Positions 17,277 through 27,384 are shown, counted from the stretch's first letter. The stretch: DNA of 64,000 nt from Consotaella aegiceratis (GCF_036541425.1 NZ_JAZHFT010000001.1:186001-250000); one strand, 5' to 3'. Numbers and translations: made by a program. Notes: generated by a model not told the origin, from the sequence alone.

Positions 17277-20200
17277 CGGAGCCGATCCGCCGCAATGCCA
17301 TCGCCAGCTTCTTCATCGCTCGGCCGGTCTTCGCGATCGTTTTGGCGATCGCGACCGTTCTGGCCGGCGTGATGGCCATCTATTCGCTGTCGATCTCGCA
17401 ATATCCTGACATCGCGCCCGTCACCATCCGCGTCAGCGCCACCTATTCCGGCGCCACGGCCGAGGCGGTCGAAAATGCGGTGGTGTCGAAAATCGAAAGC
17501 GCCATGACGGGCCTCGACGGGCTTCTCTACATGGAGTCTTCGTCGAGCACCGGCTCGGCGACGGTAACATTGACGTTCGACAACGACACCGATCCCGAGC
17601 TTGCTCAGGTCCAGGTGCAGAACAAGGTCTCCAGCGTCGAAGCCCAGCTTCCCGATTCCGTGCAAGACCAAGGGGTCAACGTCTCCCGTTCGCCCTCCGG
17701 CATCCTGATGGTCGGCAACATCATCTCGCGCGACGGTCGCTATTCGTCATCCGAACTCGCCGACATCATGGCGAGCCAGATCGAGGATCAGATCGAGCGG
17801 GTCGACGGTGTCGGCTCGATCCACTCCTTCGGCTCCGAACATGCCATGCGGATCTGGCTCGATCCCTCGGCAATGCGGAAGTACCAGCTTGTTCCCAGCG
17901 ACATCACATCGGCGATTTCGACGCAGAACGCCCAGGTCGCTGCCGGCTCCATTGGCTCCACCCCCGTGGTCCAGGGTCAGCAGTTGAAGGCGAACATCAT
18001 CGCCCAGACCCAGCTTTCGGATCCGGAGGAATTCCGTCGCATCATTCTCAAGACCGAAGCCGACGGGTCCGTGGTGCGCATCGGCGACGTGGCGCGCGTG
18101 GAGATCGGCCAGGAAAGCTACGGCCAGAGCTCGACCTTCAATGGCATGCCGGCGGCCGGCTTCGGCGTCCAGCTGGCGAGCGGCGCCAACGCCATCAGCA
18201 CCGCCAACGCCGTGCACGAAGAGCTCGATCGGCTGGCTGAGGGCCTGCCCGACGGCGTCGAGATCGCATATTCCTACGAGACCACGCCCTTCGTCGAACT
18301 GTCGATCGAGAAGGTGGTAGAGACGCTGATTGAAGCCATCATCCTCGTCTTCTTCGTCCTGCTCTTCTTCCTGCAGAACTTTCGTGCCACGCTGATCCCC
18401 ATGGTCGCGGTTCCGGTCGTGCTGATGGGCACCTTCGCCGTGCTCGCTGCCCTCGGTTATTCGATCAACATGCTGACCATGTTCGCCATGGTTTTGGCCA
18501 TCGGCCTGCTCGTCGATGACGCGATCGTCGTCGTGGAGAATGTCGAACGTATCATGACGGAGGAAGGAATTTCGGCCCGTGCGGCGACGGAAAAGTCGAT
18601 GGGCGAGATCACCGGCGCCCTGGTCGGCATTGCTCTCGTGCTGACGGCCGTGTTCATTCCCATGGCGTTTTTCTCCGGCTCGGTGGGCGTCATTTATCGG
18701 CAGTTCTCGGTGACCATCGTCAGCGCCATGCTGTTGTCGGTGCTCGTTGCCATCGTGCTCACGCCGGCGCTGTGCGCCATGATGCTGAAGCCGTCCCATG
18801 GCTTCATCGCGCGCTGGCTCGGCTGGTTCGACCGGGGTTTCGGCCGCCTGACCAACGGCTATGTCGGCGCGGTCGGCGGCATCGTACGTCGGCCCTTGCG
18901 AGTGCTGGTGCTCTTCGCGGTGCTGCTTGGCGGTGCCTATTGGGTCTTCACTCAGCTGTCCTCCTCGTTTCTGCCGGAAGAGGATCAGGGCGTTCTGATG
19001 ACGCAAATCACGCTGCCAGCGGGCGCCAACGCCGCACGCACGCAGGCCGTCATCGATATGGTTCAGGACTATTACCTCAACCAAGAGAAGGACGCGGTCC
19101 AGAGCGTCTTCATGACATTGGGCTTCGGTTTCAGCGGCAGCGGCGAAAACGCCGCCATGGGCTTCGTGAAGCTCAAGGACTTCGACGAGCGCCAGGATGA
19201 AAGCCTATCGGCTTCGGCGGTGGCGCAGCGGGCCTCGGCCTATTTCAGCCAGATCCGCGATGCCCAGATCTTCGCGCTCGCGCCGCCTGCCATTCAAGGC
19301 CTCGGACAGACCAATGGGTTTTCCATGTATCTGGAGGATACCGGCAATAAGGGTCGCGACGCGCTGAACGACGCCAGCAACACGCTTGCCGACTTGGCCG
19401 ACCAGGATCCGATGATCCAGAATGTGCGTGGCAACACGCGCACGCTCGAAGGTCAGCTCAAGATCGACATCGACCAGGAAAAGGCGGGGGCGCTCGGCGT
19501 CGACATCTCGGACATCAACAATCTGATCTCGGTCGCCTTCTCGGGCAGCAACGTCAACGACTTCATCTACAACGGCGAGGTCAAGCCGGTTTACGTCCAG
19601 GCGGATGCCCCCTACCGCATGCAGCCGAGCGACATCGATCGCTGGTCGGTCCGCAACGACGATGGCGAGATGGTGCCGTTTTCGTCCTTCGCGACGACCG
19701 AATGGGTCGCGGGATCGCCGTCGCTTGCGCGATTTGACGGCACCGCCGCCATTTCGATGAGTGGCTCGGCTGCGACGGGTCAGAGCTCGGGTGATGCGAT
19801 GGATGATATGGAAAAGCTCGTCTCGCAGCTCGATGGCGGCTACACGGTGTCCTGGACCGATCTGTCTTACCAGGAGCGGTTGGCGGGCTCGCAGGCGAGC
19901 ATGCTCTATGCCGTTTCCGTGCTGGTCGTCTTCCTGTGTCTGGCGGCTCTCTACGAGAGCTGGGCGGTTCCTTTCTCTGTCCTTTTCGTGGTCCCGGTCG
20001 GCGTTTTTGGCGCCCTGCTTGGCGCTTATCTGTTCGGCCAATCGAACGACGTCTACTTCAAGGTCGGCCTGCTCACCACGATCGGCCTGACGGCGAAGAA
20101 CGCGATCCTGATCGTGGAATTCGCCCGCGACCTTCATGATCGCGGCCGCAATGCGGTCGAGGCGGTGCTCGAAGCGGCGCGGCTGAGGCTGAGGCCGATC

Positions 20201-20428
20201 ATCATGACGTCGCTGGCCTTCATCCTCGGTGTTGCGCCGCTCGCCGTCGCCACCGGCGCCGGCTCGGCCGCACAGAATGCGATCGGCATCGGCGTGATGG
20301 GCGGCATGATCGCGGCCACCCTGCTCGGCATCCTGGTCGTGCCGCTGTTCTTCGTGCTGATCGCACGCCTGACCCGGCGCAAGGCCGAGGAACCTGAAAC
20401 GCCGGAGGGGATGCCGGACCGGGTCTGA
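17273..20428 (+). CDS. RND multidrug efflux permease (AcrB/MexB type)
   Basis: A 1051-residue inner-membrane proton/drug antiporter of the HAE1 class. The N-terminus FIARPVFAIVLAIATVLAG is the first helix. The proton-relay aspartates are D415 and D416 (LLVDDAIVVVEN) and the relay lysine is K942 (TAKNAILIVEF), matching AcrB D407, D408 and K940. Two large periplasmic loops and twelve helices are present. It starts by ATGA overlap with the adaptor gene. No outer-membrane factor gene follows, so the pair must borrow a TolC-like channel encoded elsewhere. Confidence 0.95.
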   Translation: MTEPIRRNAIASFFIARPVFAIVLAIATVLAGVMAIYSLSISQYPDIAPVTIRVSATYSGATAEAVENAVVSKIESAMTGLDGLLYMESSSSTGSATVTLTFDNDTDPELAQVQVQNKVSSVEAQLPDSVQDQGVNVSRSPSGILMVGNIISRDGRYSSSELADIMASQIEDQIERVDGVGSIHSFGSEHAMRIWLDPSAMRKYQLVPSDITSAISTQNAQVAAGSIGSTPVVQGQQLKANIIAQTQLSDPEEFRRIILKTEADGSVVRIGDVARVEIGQESYGQSSTFNGMPAAGFGVQLASGANAISTANAVHEELDRLAEGLPDGVEIAYSYETTPFVELSIEKVVETLIEAIILVFFVLLFFLQNFRATLIPMVAVPVVLMGTFAVLAALGYSINMLTMFAMVLAIGLLVDDAIVVVENVERIMTEEGISARAATEKSMGEITGALVGIALVLTAVFIPMAFFSGSVGVIYRQFSVTIVSAMLLSVLVAIVLTPALCAMMLKPSHGFIARWLGWFDRGFGRLTNGYVGAVGGIVRRPLRVLVLFAVLLGGAYWVFTQLSSSFLPEEDQGVLMTQITLPAGANAARTQAVIDMVQDYYLNQEKDAVQSVFMTLGFGFSGSGENAAMGFVKLKDFDERQDESLSASAVAQRASAYFSQIRDAQIFALAPPAIQGLGQTNGFSMYLEDTGNKGRDALNDASNTLADLADQDPMIQNVRGNTRTLEGQLKIDIDQEKAGALGVDISDINNLISVAFSGSNVNDFIYNGEVKPVYVQADAPYRMQPSDIDRWSVRNDDGEMVPFSSFATTEWVAGSPSLARFDGTAAISMSGSAATGQSSGDAMDDMEKLVSQLDGGYTVSWTDLSYQERLAGSQASMLYAVSVLVVFLCLAALYESWAVPFSVLFVVPVGVFGALLGAYLFGQSNDVYFKVGLLTTIGLTAKNAILIVEFARDLHDRGRNAVEAVLEAARLRLRPIIMTSLAFILGVAPLAVATGAGSAAQNAIGIGVMGGMIAATLLGILVVPLFFVLIARLTRRKAEEPETPEGMPDRV

Positions 20429-20650
20429 GCCCGGTCCGCGGACGCGTCGGCCGCGCCTGCACGAAATCTGCGCAAAGCGCCTGGAGAACTGCGAAGCTTC
20501 ACCGTCTGGCCTGCAATCGGCGCCGCTAGAAGCGGCTCATGCGCTGCCTCATGGACATCCCCTCCCCTCTCCCCCGCCGCCTGCTGAACGATGGCTGGTG
20601 GCTCGTCTGCGATGGCAGCGCTCCTGTTTCGACGAGCGAAAGGCGCCTTC

Positions 20651-22189
20651 ATGCAGACCACGGTCCTGCGAAGCATATCACGGCCGACGATCCATTCCGG
20701 GCCGTACCGGCTCCTTCTGGTGGTCCTGTTGGTCGCGGCTTCGGACGCTTTGTTCTACGGGCGGCAGGTCGGTCTTTCGCTGCCCGTGTTTCTGGTCCTG
20801 CTGACGCTGGCCGCGATTGCCGGCAACCGGCTTCACGCGACCCGGCGTGAATGGACGCTCGCCGGCCTGATCCTGGCCCTGGCCCTGGCGCCCTTGGTCG
20901 AAGCGGTCGGCCTGCTGTCGATCCTCTTTGGCTTTGCCGGAGCGGCCGCCTTCGCGCTGATCGTCACGGGCAGGGCTCGTGCGGCCTGGCCCACGCGAGC
21001 GCGGCGCCTATTGCTCCTGATGACCGGCCGTCCATTCACGACGGCCAATCGCCTCGCGCGCTGGTGGCAGTCGCATCGCTCGTCGACGGCTGCCCGCCTG
21101 TCGACCGTTGCCGCGGCCTGGCTCGTTCCGCTCGTTCTCGGGGCGATCTTCGCGACCTTGTTTTCCCAAGCCAATCCGATCTTCCGATCATGGATGCCGC
21201 GCATCGATCTTCGCTGGCTGTTCAACCAGATCGCGCCCGAGCGGATGGCTTTCTGGCTCCTGGTCGCGGTCTTCGTCAGCGGGTTCGTCGGCGTGTCCCG
21301 GTTTCGGCGCCGCAGGTCCGAACTTTTCGACGGACTGGTCGATCGGAGCCATCTCGAAATCGATCTGAGCAGAGGTCTGGTCGTCCGCTCGCTCGCCATC
21401 TGCAACGCCGTCTTCGCGCTCGAGACGGTGCTTGACGCGGTCTATCTCTGGGGCGGTGCGAAGCTGCCGGCCGGCGTCACGCCCGCGGCCGACGCGCAAG
21501 AGGCCGCCTATATCCTCGTCCTGACGGCGCTTCTTGCGGCAGCCTTCGTGCTCATCGCCATGCGGGACGGGAGCAAGGCGCGCTCTTCGCGGCTGGTGCG
21601 GTGGCTGATCTATCTGTGGATCGCCCAGAACGTCGTGCTCGTGCTTTCGGCGATGCTGAGGCTGGGCCTCTATGTGGAGATGTATTCGCTCACCCGGCTG
21701 CGGCTGGCGGCGGGCGTCTGGATGGGCCTCGTGGCGACCGGCCTGGCGCTGATCGTCGTGCGCATCGCCACGGAGCGAAACAACGGTTGGCTCCTCAAGG
21801 TCAATCTCGCCATCCTGGGCCTCGTCCTCTACGCCTGCAGCCTGGTCGATGCGAACGCCGTCGTCGCCCGTTACAACGTCGCCCATAGCCGAGAAGTCTC
21901 GGGGCACGGCCAACCCGTCGACCAACATTACCTCTGCCAGCTCGGTCCGTCCGCCCTGCCCGCGATCGAGACCTTTCTCAAGGCGCGACCGCCGGTGGAT
22001 GGAACGTCGGAGCGCCTCGACTGCCTTGCAAGCTGCGTGCAACGTCATCGCTTGACGCTGAAGCGGCGATCGGATGATTGGAGGTCATGGACGTTTCGAG
22101 AGCACCGGTTGCGCGCCACCCTGGCCGCGCCCATCGCGACGCCGGGCCGGGAGGCAGGCGATGGCGCTGACGATTCTGGTCGCCGATGA
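20651..22189 (+). CDS. DUF4173 multispanning membrane protein
   Basis: A 512-residue protein with about ten hydrophobic segments and no known catalytic motif, belonging to the DUF4173 family. Examples of segments are LLLVVLLVAASDALFYG at the N-terminus and VWMGLVATGLALIVVRIA later. The soluble C-terminal tail contains LPAIETFLKARP. The ATG at 20651 is chosen for the GAAAGG seven bases upstream; an in-frame ATG at 20591 lacks one. The gene overlaps the response-regulator gene by 29 bp and is therefore coupled to a two-component system, suggesting that it is a sensed or regulated component. Function unknown. Confidence 0.75.
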   Translation: MQTTVLRSISRPTIHSGPYRLLLVVLLVAASDALFYGRQVGLSLPVFLVLLTLAAIAGNRLHATRREWTLAGLILALALAPLVEAVGLLSILFGFAGAAAFALIVTGRARAAWPTRARRLLLLMTGRPFTTANRLARWWQSHRSSTAARLSTVAAAWLVPLVLGAIFATLFSQANPIFRSWMPRIDLRWLFNQIAPERMAFWLLVAVFVSGFVGVSRFRRRRSELFDGLVDRSHLEIDLSRGLVVRSLAICNAVFALETVLDAVYLWGGAKLPAGVTPAADAQEAAYILVLTALLAAAFVLIAMRDGSKARSSRLVRWLIYLWIAQNVVLVLSAMLRLGLYVEMYSLTRLRLAAGVWMGLVATGLALIVVRIATERNNGWLLKVNLAILGLVLYACSLVDANAVVARYNVAHSREVSGHGQPVDQHYLCQLGPSALPAIETFLKARPPVDGTSERLDCLASCVQRHRLTLKRRSDDWRSWTFREHRLRATLAAPIATPGREAGDGADDSGRR

Positions 22190-22898
22190 CGATCCGCATA
22201 TCCGCGACGTGCTGGAATTCGCGCTGGCAAAAAGCGGCCATGCGACCGTGATGGCCAAAAACGGCGAGGACGCTCTCAGGCTCTTCGCCGAGCGAGGCCC
22301 GGACCTGATCGTTCTCGACGTCGGCATGCCGGAGCTCGACGGCCTGGAGGTCTGCCGGCGAGTGCGGCGGACTTCGGATGTCCCGATCCTCTTCCTGTCG
22401 GCGCGCGACGAGGAGATCGACCGGATCCTGGGTCTTGAGATCGGCGGTGACGACTATCTCACCAAGCCGTTCAGCCCGCGCGAACTGGTGACGCGGGTCG
22501 GCGTGATCATGCGCCGTCTGCAGCGCCCTCTCCCGGACATGCCGTCGGATGGCATCCTCCATCATGGCGATTTGGAGATCGATCGGGACCGGCACGAGGC
22601 ACGACTGGCCGAAACCGTCGTCGCGCTGACCTCGATCGAATTCGCCATGCTGGCGGCGCTGATGGAACGTCCCGGCCACGTGTTCGATCGCGACAGGCTG
22701 ATGGCGCGGGCCTATCCGGGCAATGTCCACGTTTCGGATCGCACGATCGACAGCCATATCCGCAACATCCGGGCGAAATTCGCGTCGGAAGGCTGCGACA
22801 GCGTCATCGAGACGCTGCACGGAGTGGGATTTCGGCTCGGTCGCTGCGCCCGCCATTCGCCGCGTTCAGCAGATGACGCCCCCCGGAAAACGCCATGA
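22161..22898 (+). CDS. OmpR-family response regulator
   Basis: A 245-residue regulator. The receiver domain has the acidic pocket near D9-D11, phospho-acceptor D53 (LIVLDVGMPELDG) and K102 (LTKPF). A winged-helix DNA-binding domain covers about 130-228, with LTSIEFAMLAALMERPGHVF and VSDRTIDSHIRNIRAKF. It resembles CreB/BasR-type regulators. The ATG at 22161 is supported by GGGAGGC upstream and begins the receiver fold at once. It overlaps DUF4173 by 29 bp and its stop overlaps the kinase start (ATGA), so the three proteins are likely made together. Confidence 0.92.
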   Translation: MALTILVADDDPHIRDVLEFALAKSGHATVMAKNGEDALRLFAERGPDLIVLDVGMPELDGLEVCRRVRRTSDVPILFLSARDEEIDRILGLEIGGDDYLTKPFSPRELVTRVGVIMRRLQRPLPDMPSDGILHHGDLEIDRDRHEARLAETVVALTSIEFAMLAALMERPGHVFDRDRLMARAYPGNVHVSDRTIDSHIRNIRAKFASEGCDSVIETLHGVGFRLGRCARHSPRSADDAPRKTP

Positions 22899-23938
22899 CC
22901 ATCGGATCCGGTCCGCCGGCGATCCGGCGGAAGTGGCGGCCGTCGCTCGCCATGGTCATCGGGGCGGTGCTGACTGTCGTCGTGGCGTTGCCGCTGATGG
23001 GCATGGCCGCCGTCGTCGCCCTGTCACGCTCGCCGGACGCGCTGCTGGACAGCCTCTCCAACAATTCCGGCAAGATCGCCGGGGCCGCGATCGTCATCGC
23101 CGCCGTGACGGTGGTGGTCGGCATCCTGTTCTGGCGCCTGGTCTCGGGACCGGTGCAGAGGCTGGTTCGGTGGACCGAGACGATTGCGGCCCAAGGCGCG
23201 GCGGAGCCCGCCCAGCATGCCCATTACGGCACCCAGGAGCTGGCCCGGCTGGCCGCGAGCTTTGCCGAGATGGTGGACCGGCTGCGCGAACGGTCCGACT
23301 ATATCGCGACCTTCGCCGCCCATGTTTCGCACGAGCTGAAGTCGCCGCTCACCTCCATCGCTGCGGCCGCGGAACTGATGCGCGAGGCCGGCAACGAGAT
23401 GGATGCGAGCGCGCGGGATCGGTTTCTGCAAAACATCGAAGCCGACGCCTTGCGTCTGTCCTCGCTGGTGGCGCGGATGCGCGATCTGGCGCAGGCGGAT
23501 CAGGCCCGCCCGGCCGGATCGGTCGCGCTGGCCTTGGTCGCGGCCGAACTTCGCGAGCGATTTGCGACCCTGGCGATCGGCTGTCCGGAGGATGGCGCGC
23601 TCCTGCCGCTGCCCGCCGACGACGCCCTGGCGGTCCTCGCCCACCTTGCCGACAACGCACACCGCCACGGCGCCCGGAATCTAACCCTCCAAGCCCGGAT
23701 CGGGAACGGCCGAACGGTGCTCGATATCGGCAACGACGGCGAGCCGATCGCTCCCGGCAACCGCGCCAAGCTGTTCGAGCCCTTCTACACAACGCGGCGC
23801 GAAAGCGGCGGCACCGGGATGGGCCTTGCCATTGCGCGCGCGATGCTGCGGGCGCATGGCGGCGACATCGAGCTCGCCGACACCGGGACGACCGTGCAAT
23901 TCCGGATTTTGCTGCCGGAAGCGCCGATCAGACGGTGA
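22895..23938 (+). CDS. Sensor histidine kinase
   Basis: A 347-residue membrane kinase with two helices (about 18-44 and 61-80) and only a short periplasmic loop. A HAMP-like segment covers 81-135. The H-box is HVSHELKSPLTS with phospho-acceptor H146. Next come an N-box (LADNAHRHGARN), a G1-type motif DIGNDGEP and a G2 motif GGTGMGLAIA. It should phosphorylate the regulator encoded directly upstream. The short loop suggests sensing within or near the membrane, perhaps through the adjacent DUF4173 protein. It converges with the next gene, the two ends overlapping by 11 bp. Confidence 0.92.
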   Translation: MTIGSGPPAIRRKWRPSLAMVIGAVLTVVVALPLMGMAAVVALSRSPDALLDSLSNNSGKIAGAAIVIAAVTVVVGILFWRLVSGPVQRLVRWTETIAAQGAAEPAQHAHYGTQELARLAASFAEMVDRLRERSDYIATFAAHVSHELKSPLTSIAAAAELMREAGNEMDASARDRFLQNIEADALRLSSLVARMRDLAQADQARPAGSVALALVAAELRERFATLAIGCPEDGALLPLPADDALAVLAHLADNAHRHGARNLTLQARIGNGRTVLDIGNDGEPIAPGNRAKLFEPFYTTRRESGGTGMGLAIARAMLRAHGGDIELADTGTTVQFRILLPEAPIRR

Positions 23939-24710
23939 AGGCCTCGCGGAAACGGGTGATCGCCTGTTCGTCGTCCTGCAACGGCCAGGCTTCGAGGCCG
24001 ATCGTGCCGGTATAGCCCATCGCCTCGAGGGCACGGGCGATCGCCGGATAGTTGATCTCGCCGGTTCCGGGCTCGTGGCGCCCCGGCACATCGGCCACTT
24101 GGATCTCGCCGATGAAGGGCAGCGCCTTGCGGCAAAGCTCGATCAAATTCCCCTCGTCGACCTGCGCATGGTAGAGGTCGAGGTTGAGCCGCAGCGACGG
24201 CCGGTCGACCGCCGACACCAGGGCCAGCGTTTCGGCGGCGCGGGCGAAGGGCACGCCCGGATGATCGACCGCGGCGTTGAGGTTTTCCAGGCAGAAGACG
24301 ACGCCCTCGCGCTCGCCGAGATCGGCGAGGCGGTTGAGCGTGTCATAGGCCTTGAGCCACATCGCTCCCGTGGCGGCACTGCCCGGCACCACAGGCAGGC
24401 CACCCTCGCCGAGGCCGGTCCCATGAATGTTTAGGCGCGGACAGGCCAGTTCCTTGGCGACTGCGACCGACAGCTCGGCGGTGCGCAGCATCTCGGCGGC
24501 TCCCGCCTCGTCCGCCAGCGTTCCCGTCACGTAGCCGTTCATCGAGGAGAAGGTCGCGCCCGACTTCGCCAGGGCCGGGATGTCATGCGCCGTCCAGTTC
24601 CAGATCTCGGCCTGGAACCCCAGTTCGGTGATGCGCTTCAGGCGCTCGACGGGCGGCAGCGCCCGAAAGACCATCTCGGCACAGACGGCCAGCGAAAACG
24701 TGTCGGCCAT
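23928..24710 (-). CDS. Hydroxypyruvate isomerase-like TIM-barrel protein
   Basis: A 260-residue sugar-phosphate isomerase/epimerase-type TIM barrel, closest in pattern to Hyi hydroxypyruvate isomerase. It shows AEMVFRALPPVERLKRITELGF at the start, the metal-ligand glutamate in CLENLN, NLDLYHAQVDEGNL, IQVADVPGRHEPGTGEINY, and GLEAWP near the end. Such proteins interconvert hydroxypyruvate and tartronate semialdehyde or similar C3-C4 sugars. The ATG at 24710 has GGGAGGG upstream. An RpiR-type regulator gene lies immediately upstream on the same strand and probably controls it. Confidence 0.8.
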   Translation of the reverse strand: MADTFSLAVCAEMVFRALPPVERLKRITELGFQAEIWNWTAHDIPALAKSGATFSSMNGYVTGTLADEAGAAEMLRTAELSVAVAKELACPRLNIHGTGLGEGGLPVVPGSAATGAMWLKAYDTLNRLADLGEREGVVFCLENLNAAVDHPGVPFARAAETLALVSAVDRPSLRLNLDLYHAQVDEGNLIELCRKALPFIGEIQVADVPGRHEPGTGEINYPAIARALEAMGYTGTIGLEAWPLQDDEQAITRFREAFTV

Positions 24711-24788
24711 GATGAACCCTCCCGGCTTTTGCATCGACACGGCCGCATCCGGCCACGTCGTCGTTCTCGGCGATCGAGCGGAGGCCGC

Positions 24789-25643
24789 TCAGTCGGCCGA
24801 ACGCATCGCCTCGCCCCGCTTGTTGGCGGCGGCCAGCGCCAGCGATACCGACAGCGCCATGGTGGCACCGAGCGAGCGGAACCCCTCATAGTCCGACTCC
24901 GCCACCTCCAACCAGACGCGCGACAGCCGCGCGATGGGCGAAAAGACGCTGTCGGTGATCCCCACCACCGGGATGCCGGCCTCGGTCAAAAACCGCGTCC
25001 ACTCGATGGTGGCCGAGGCATAGGGGGTGAACGAAATGGAGAGCGCTGCATCGCCCGGCCGGGCGAAGGCCAGCACTTCCTGTTCGCACCCCTGCGCCGA
25101 GCCGATGATGGTAGCGCGCATCTTCAGCTTGCCGAAGACGTAGTTGAGATAGGCCGTCGCCGGATAGGAGCGCCGCTGCGCCAAGAGATAGATCGTGTCG
25201 GCCTCGGCCAGGATCGACGCCGCCTCGTCCAGAGCGCCCGGATCGAGTTCGTGCATGACGTGGTCGATCGACTGGATCGCGGCACCGAGGATACCCATGG
25301 CGATCGCCTGGGAGTCCGAAACGTTCTGGGGCATCACCGACTTGGCGTGGGCGAGCCGCTCCTGATAGGAGGCGTTGCGGGCGATCAGGCGTTGCCGGAA
25401 GACGCTCTGCAGATCGGTGAAGCCCTGATAGCCCAGGCTTTGGGCGAGGCGGACCAAGGTCGACGGCTGGACTTCGGCCGCCTGGGCAATGCTGGCGGCC
25501 GTCCCGAGCGCCACGTCTTCGGGATGCTCCAGCGCGAAACGGGCGACCTGGGCGAGGCGCTTGGGCAACCGGTCATGGCGCGCCAGGATCAATGCGCGCA
25601 GTCCATCGAAGTCCTTGGGAAGGGTCTCCTTCGCCGCGCTCAT
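24789..25643 (-). CDS. MurR/RpiR family transcriptional regulator
   Basis: A 284-residue sugar-sensing regulator. The N-terminal HTH (about 1-80) shows the RpiR pattern RLAQVARFALEHPEDVALGTAASIAQAAEVQPSTLVRLAQSLG in pieces (for example ASIAQAAEVQPSTLVRLAQ). A SIS domain (about 125-255) would bind a sugar phosphate; YLLAQRRSYPATAYLNY and LSISFTPYASATIEW are recognisable SIS strands. It is transcribed in the same direction as the Hyi-like gene 78 bp downstream, so a shared pathway and control are likely. The ligand is unknown. Confidence 0.88.
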   Translation of the reverse strand: MSAAKETLPKDFDGLRALILARHDRLPKRLAQVARFALEHPEDVALGTAASIAQAAEVQPSTLVRLAQSLGYQGFTDLQSVFRQRLIARNASYQERLAHAKSVMPQNVSDSQAIAMGILGAAIQSIDHVMHELDPGALDEAASILAEADTIYLLAQRRSYPATAYLNYVFGKLKMRATIIGSAQGCEQEVLAFARPGDAALSISFTPYASATIEWTRFLTEAGIPVVGITDSVFSPIARLSRVWLEVAESDYEGFRSLGATMALSVSLALAAANKRGEAMRSAD

Positions 25644-25905
25644 GACGCCGCTCCTCTTCGCCTGCCGGACGGCCGACCGGCTCCTACTGGAACATGTCTT
25701 TCATTTTTTGATCCATCTGACCATAGGCATTTCATCGCATTTCAGCATGTAGAGGCACACAAACGGCACCTAGCCGCTCGAAAACGTCTAAAACGCCGCC
25801 ATGGGCTCAAGAGGTCCTTCCGACCTCTTCCACCTGACGGCGCCGAAACGGAATAAATGGAATGGACCCGGTGCCGCGCCCGATCCATCCAACCGAGCGC
25901 GATCC

Positions 25906-27117
25906 TCAGCCCTGCTGGGCCATCGGCGCCACAGCGCCCGCCAGAGCCAAGGCGAGATCGCCTTGCGGCTCGACGACGACGCGGTCCAGGTCCAGCCAGC
26001 CCGCCATCGAGCGAAGCTCGCCCGCCAGGGCCTCCGCCGTATGAGCCGGCGCGTCGGGCTCGGCATAGGAGGCCACCACTTTGAGCGCGCCCTCCTTGCG
26101 GTCGGACTTCAGATCGATGCGTGCGACCAGCCGGTCGCCCAACAGGAACGGCAGCACGTAATAGCCGAAGCGGCGCTTCTCGGCCGGCACATAGATCTCG
26201 ATGCGGTAATGGAAGCCGAACAGCCGCTCGGTGCGCGAGCGCTCCCAGATCAGCGGATCGAAGGGTGCGAGCAGGGCACACGCGTCCACGCGGCGCGGGA
26301 TGCGGGCCTCGGCGGAGAGATAGGTGGGCTGGCTCCAGCCCCGGACCTCGACCGGCAACAGCTCGCCAGTCTCGACCAACTCGGGCAGACGCGCCTTGAT
26401 GACGTCCGGCGACAGGCGGAAATAGTCGCGCAGGTCGCTCGCCGTCGCGATGCCATGGGCGCGCGCCGCGATCGCGATCAGGCGGCGGTGCGCCTCGGCC
26501 GGCTCGGGCGTCGGCATCGCCAGGATGGCAGCAGGCAGGACGCGCTCCGGCAGATCATAGAGGCGGGCGAAACCGCGACGCGACGCGGTTGTGATGCGGC
26601 CGGCCCAGAACAGCCATTCGAGCGCCCGCTTGGTGTCGCTCCAGCCCCACCACCCGCCCTCACCGGCCGGGCCGTCGAACTCGGAGGTGCCGACCGGTCC
26701 GCGCCGCACCACCTCTTCGAACACCTCCTCGATGAAATCGCGGCGCTCGCGCCCGAAACGCGCCAAGCCGCCATAGATGCCGTGCCCCTCGGCCGCCCGC
26801 GCCATACGCCAGCGCAGCAGCGGCTGAGTCTCGATCGGCAGCAGCGAGGCTTCGTGCGCCCAGTATTCGAACAGGGTGCGCGGTCGTTTCCAGGCCATGG
26901 TTTCAAGGAGTGCGCGCGGATAGGGCCCGAGCCGCGAAAACGCCGGCAAGTAATGCGCCCGCGCCAGCACGCTGACCGAATCGATCTGGAAGAGGCCGGT
27001 ATGGGTGAGGGTGCGTTTCAGATGCCCGCGGCCGATCGTGCCCGTCGGACGCGGTTTCGCAAAGCCCTGGGCGGCGAGCGCGATGCGGCGGGCGGTGGCG
27101 AGGGGAATCGTTTTCAT
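25906..27117 (-). CDS. YcaQ-type winged-helix DNA glycosylase
   Basis: A 403-residue member of the HTH_42 superfamily, whose founding member YcaQ unhooks interstrand DNA crosslinks. It has tandem winged-helix domains. The catalytic QxD motif is present as Q44-I45-D46 in GLFQIDSVSVLARAHYL, and WAHEASLLPIE and the C-terminal DPLIWERSRTERLFGF are family hallmarks. This adds to the alkylation-repair capacity of the region together with the AlkA-type enzyme. The ATG at 27117 gives the standard N-terminus (LATARRIALAAQGF). It appears to be a single-gene unit. Confidence 0.88.
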   Translation of the reverse strand: MKTIPLATARRIALAAQGFAKPRPTGTIGRGHLKRTLTHTGLFQIDSVSVLARAHYLPAFSRLGPYPRALLETMAWKRPRTLFEYWAHEASLLPIETQPLLRWRMARAAEGHGIYGGLARFGRERRDFIEEVFEEVVRRGPVGTSEFDGPAGEGGWWGWSDTKRALEWLFWAGRITTASRRGFARLYDLPERVLPAAILAMPTPEPAEAHRRLIAIAARAHGIATASDLRDYFRLSPDVIKARLPELVETGELLPVEVRGWSQPTYLSAEARIPRRVDACALLAPFDPLIWERSRTERLFGFHYRIEIYVPAEKRRFGYYVLPFLLGDRLVARIDLKSDRKEGALKVVASYAEPDAPAHTAEALAGELRSMAGWLDLDRVVVEPQGDLALALAGAVAPMAQQG

Positions 27118-27384
27118 GACGCGGCAAGAATGGCAGGATGGCCGCGATTGGCAATCGTGCCGCGGCCGTTTTCCCTCGGCCGGACTGCGGGGCGGACCGT
27201 CTTCGATAACGCCACCGCGATCTTGCTTTCAGCCTTGGTCAGATTTCCGTGATGGCCGCGAGCCAGACATTCGGCGGACATTAGGTTGGCCGACTATGAA
27301 GGCCCGGAGCCGACGCCCGACGCCTTCCGACGATCCGGCTGGCCCTGCTTGCCGAACCATCCAGGACGAACCCAGGAGCGACCG

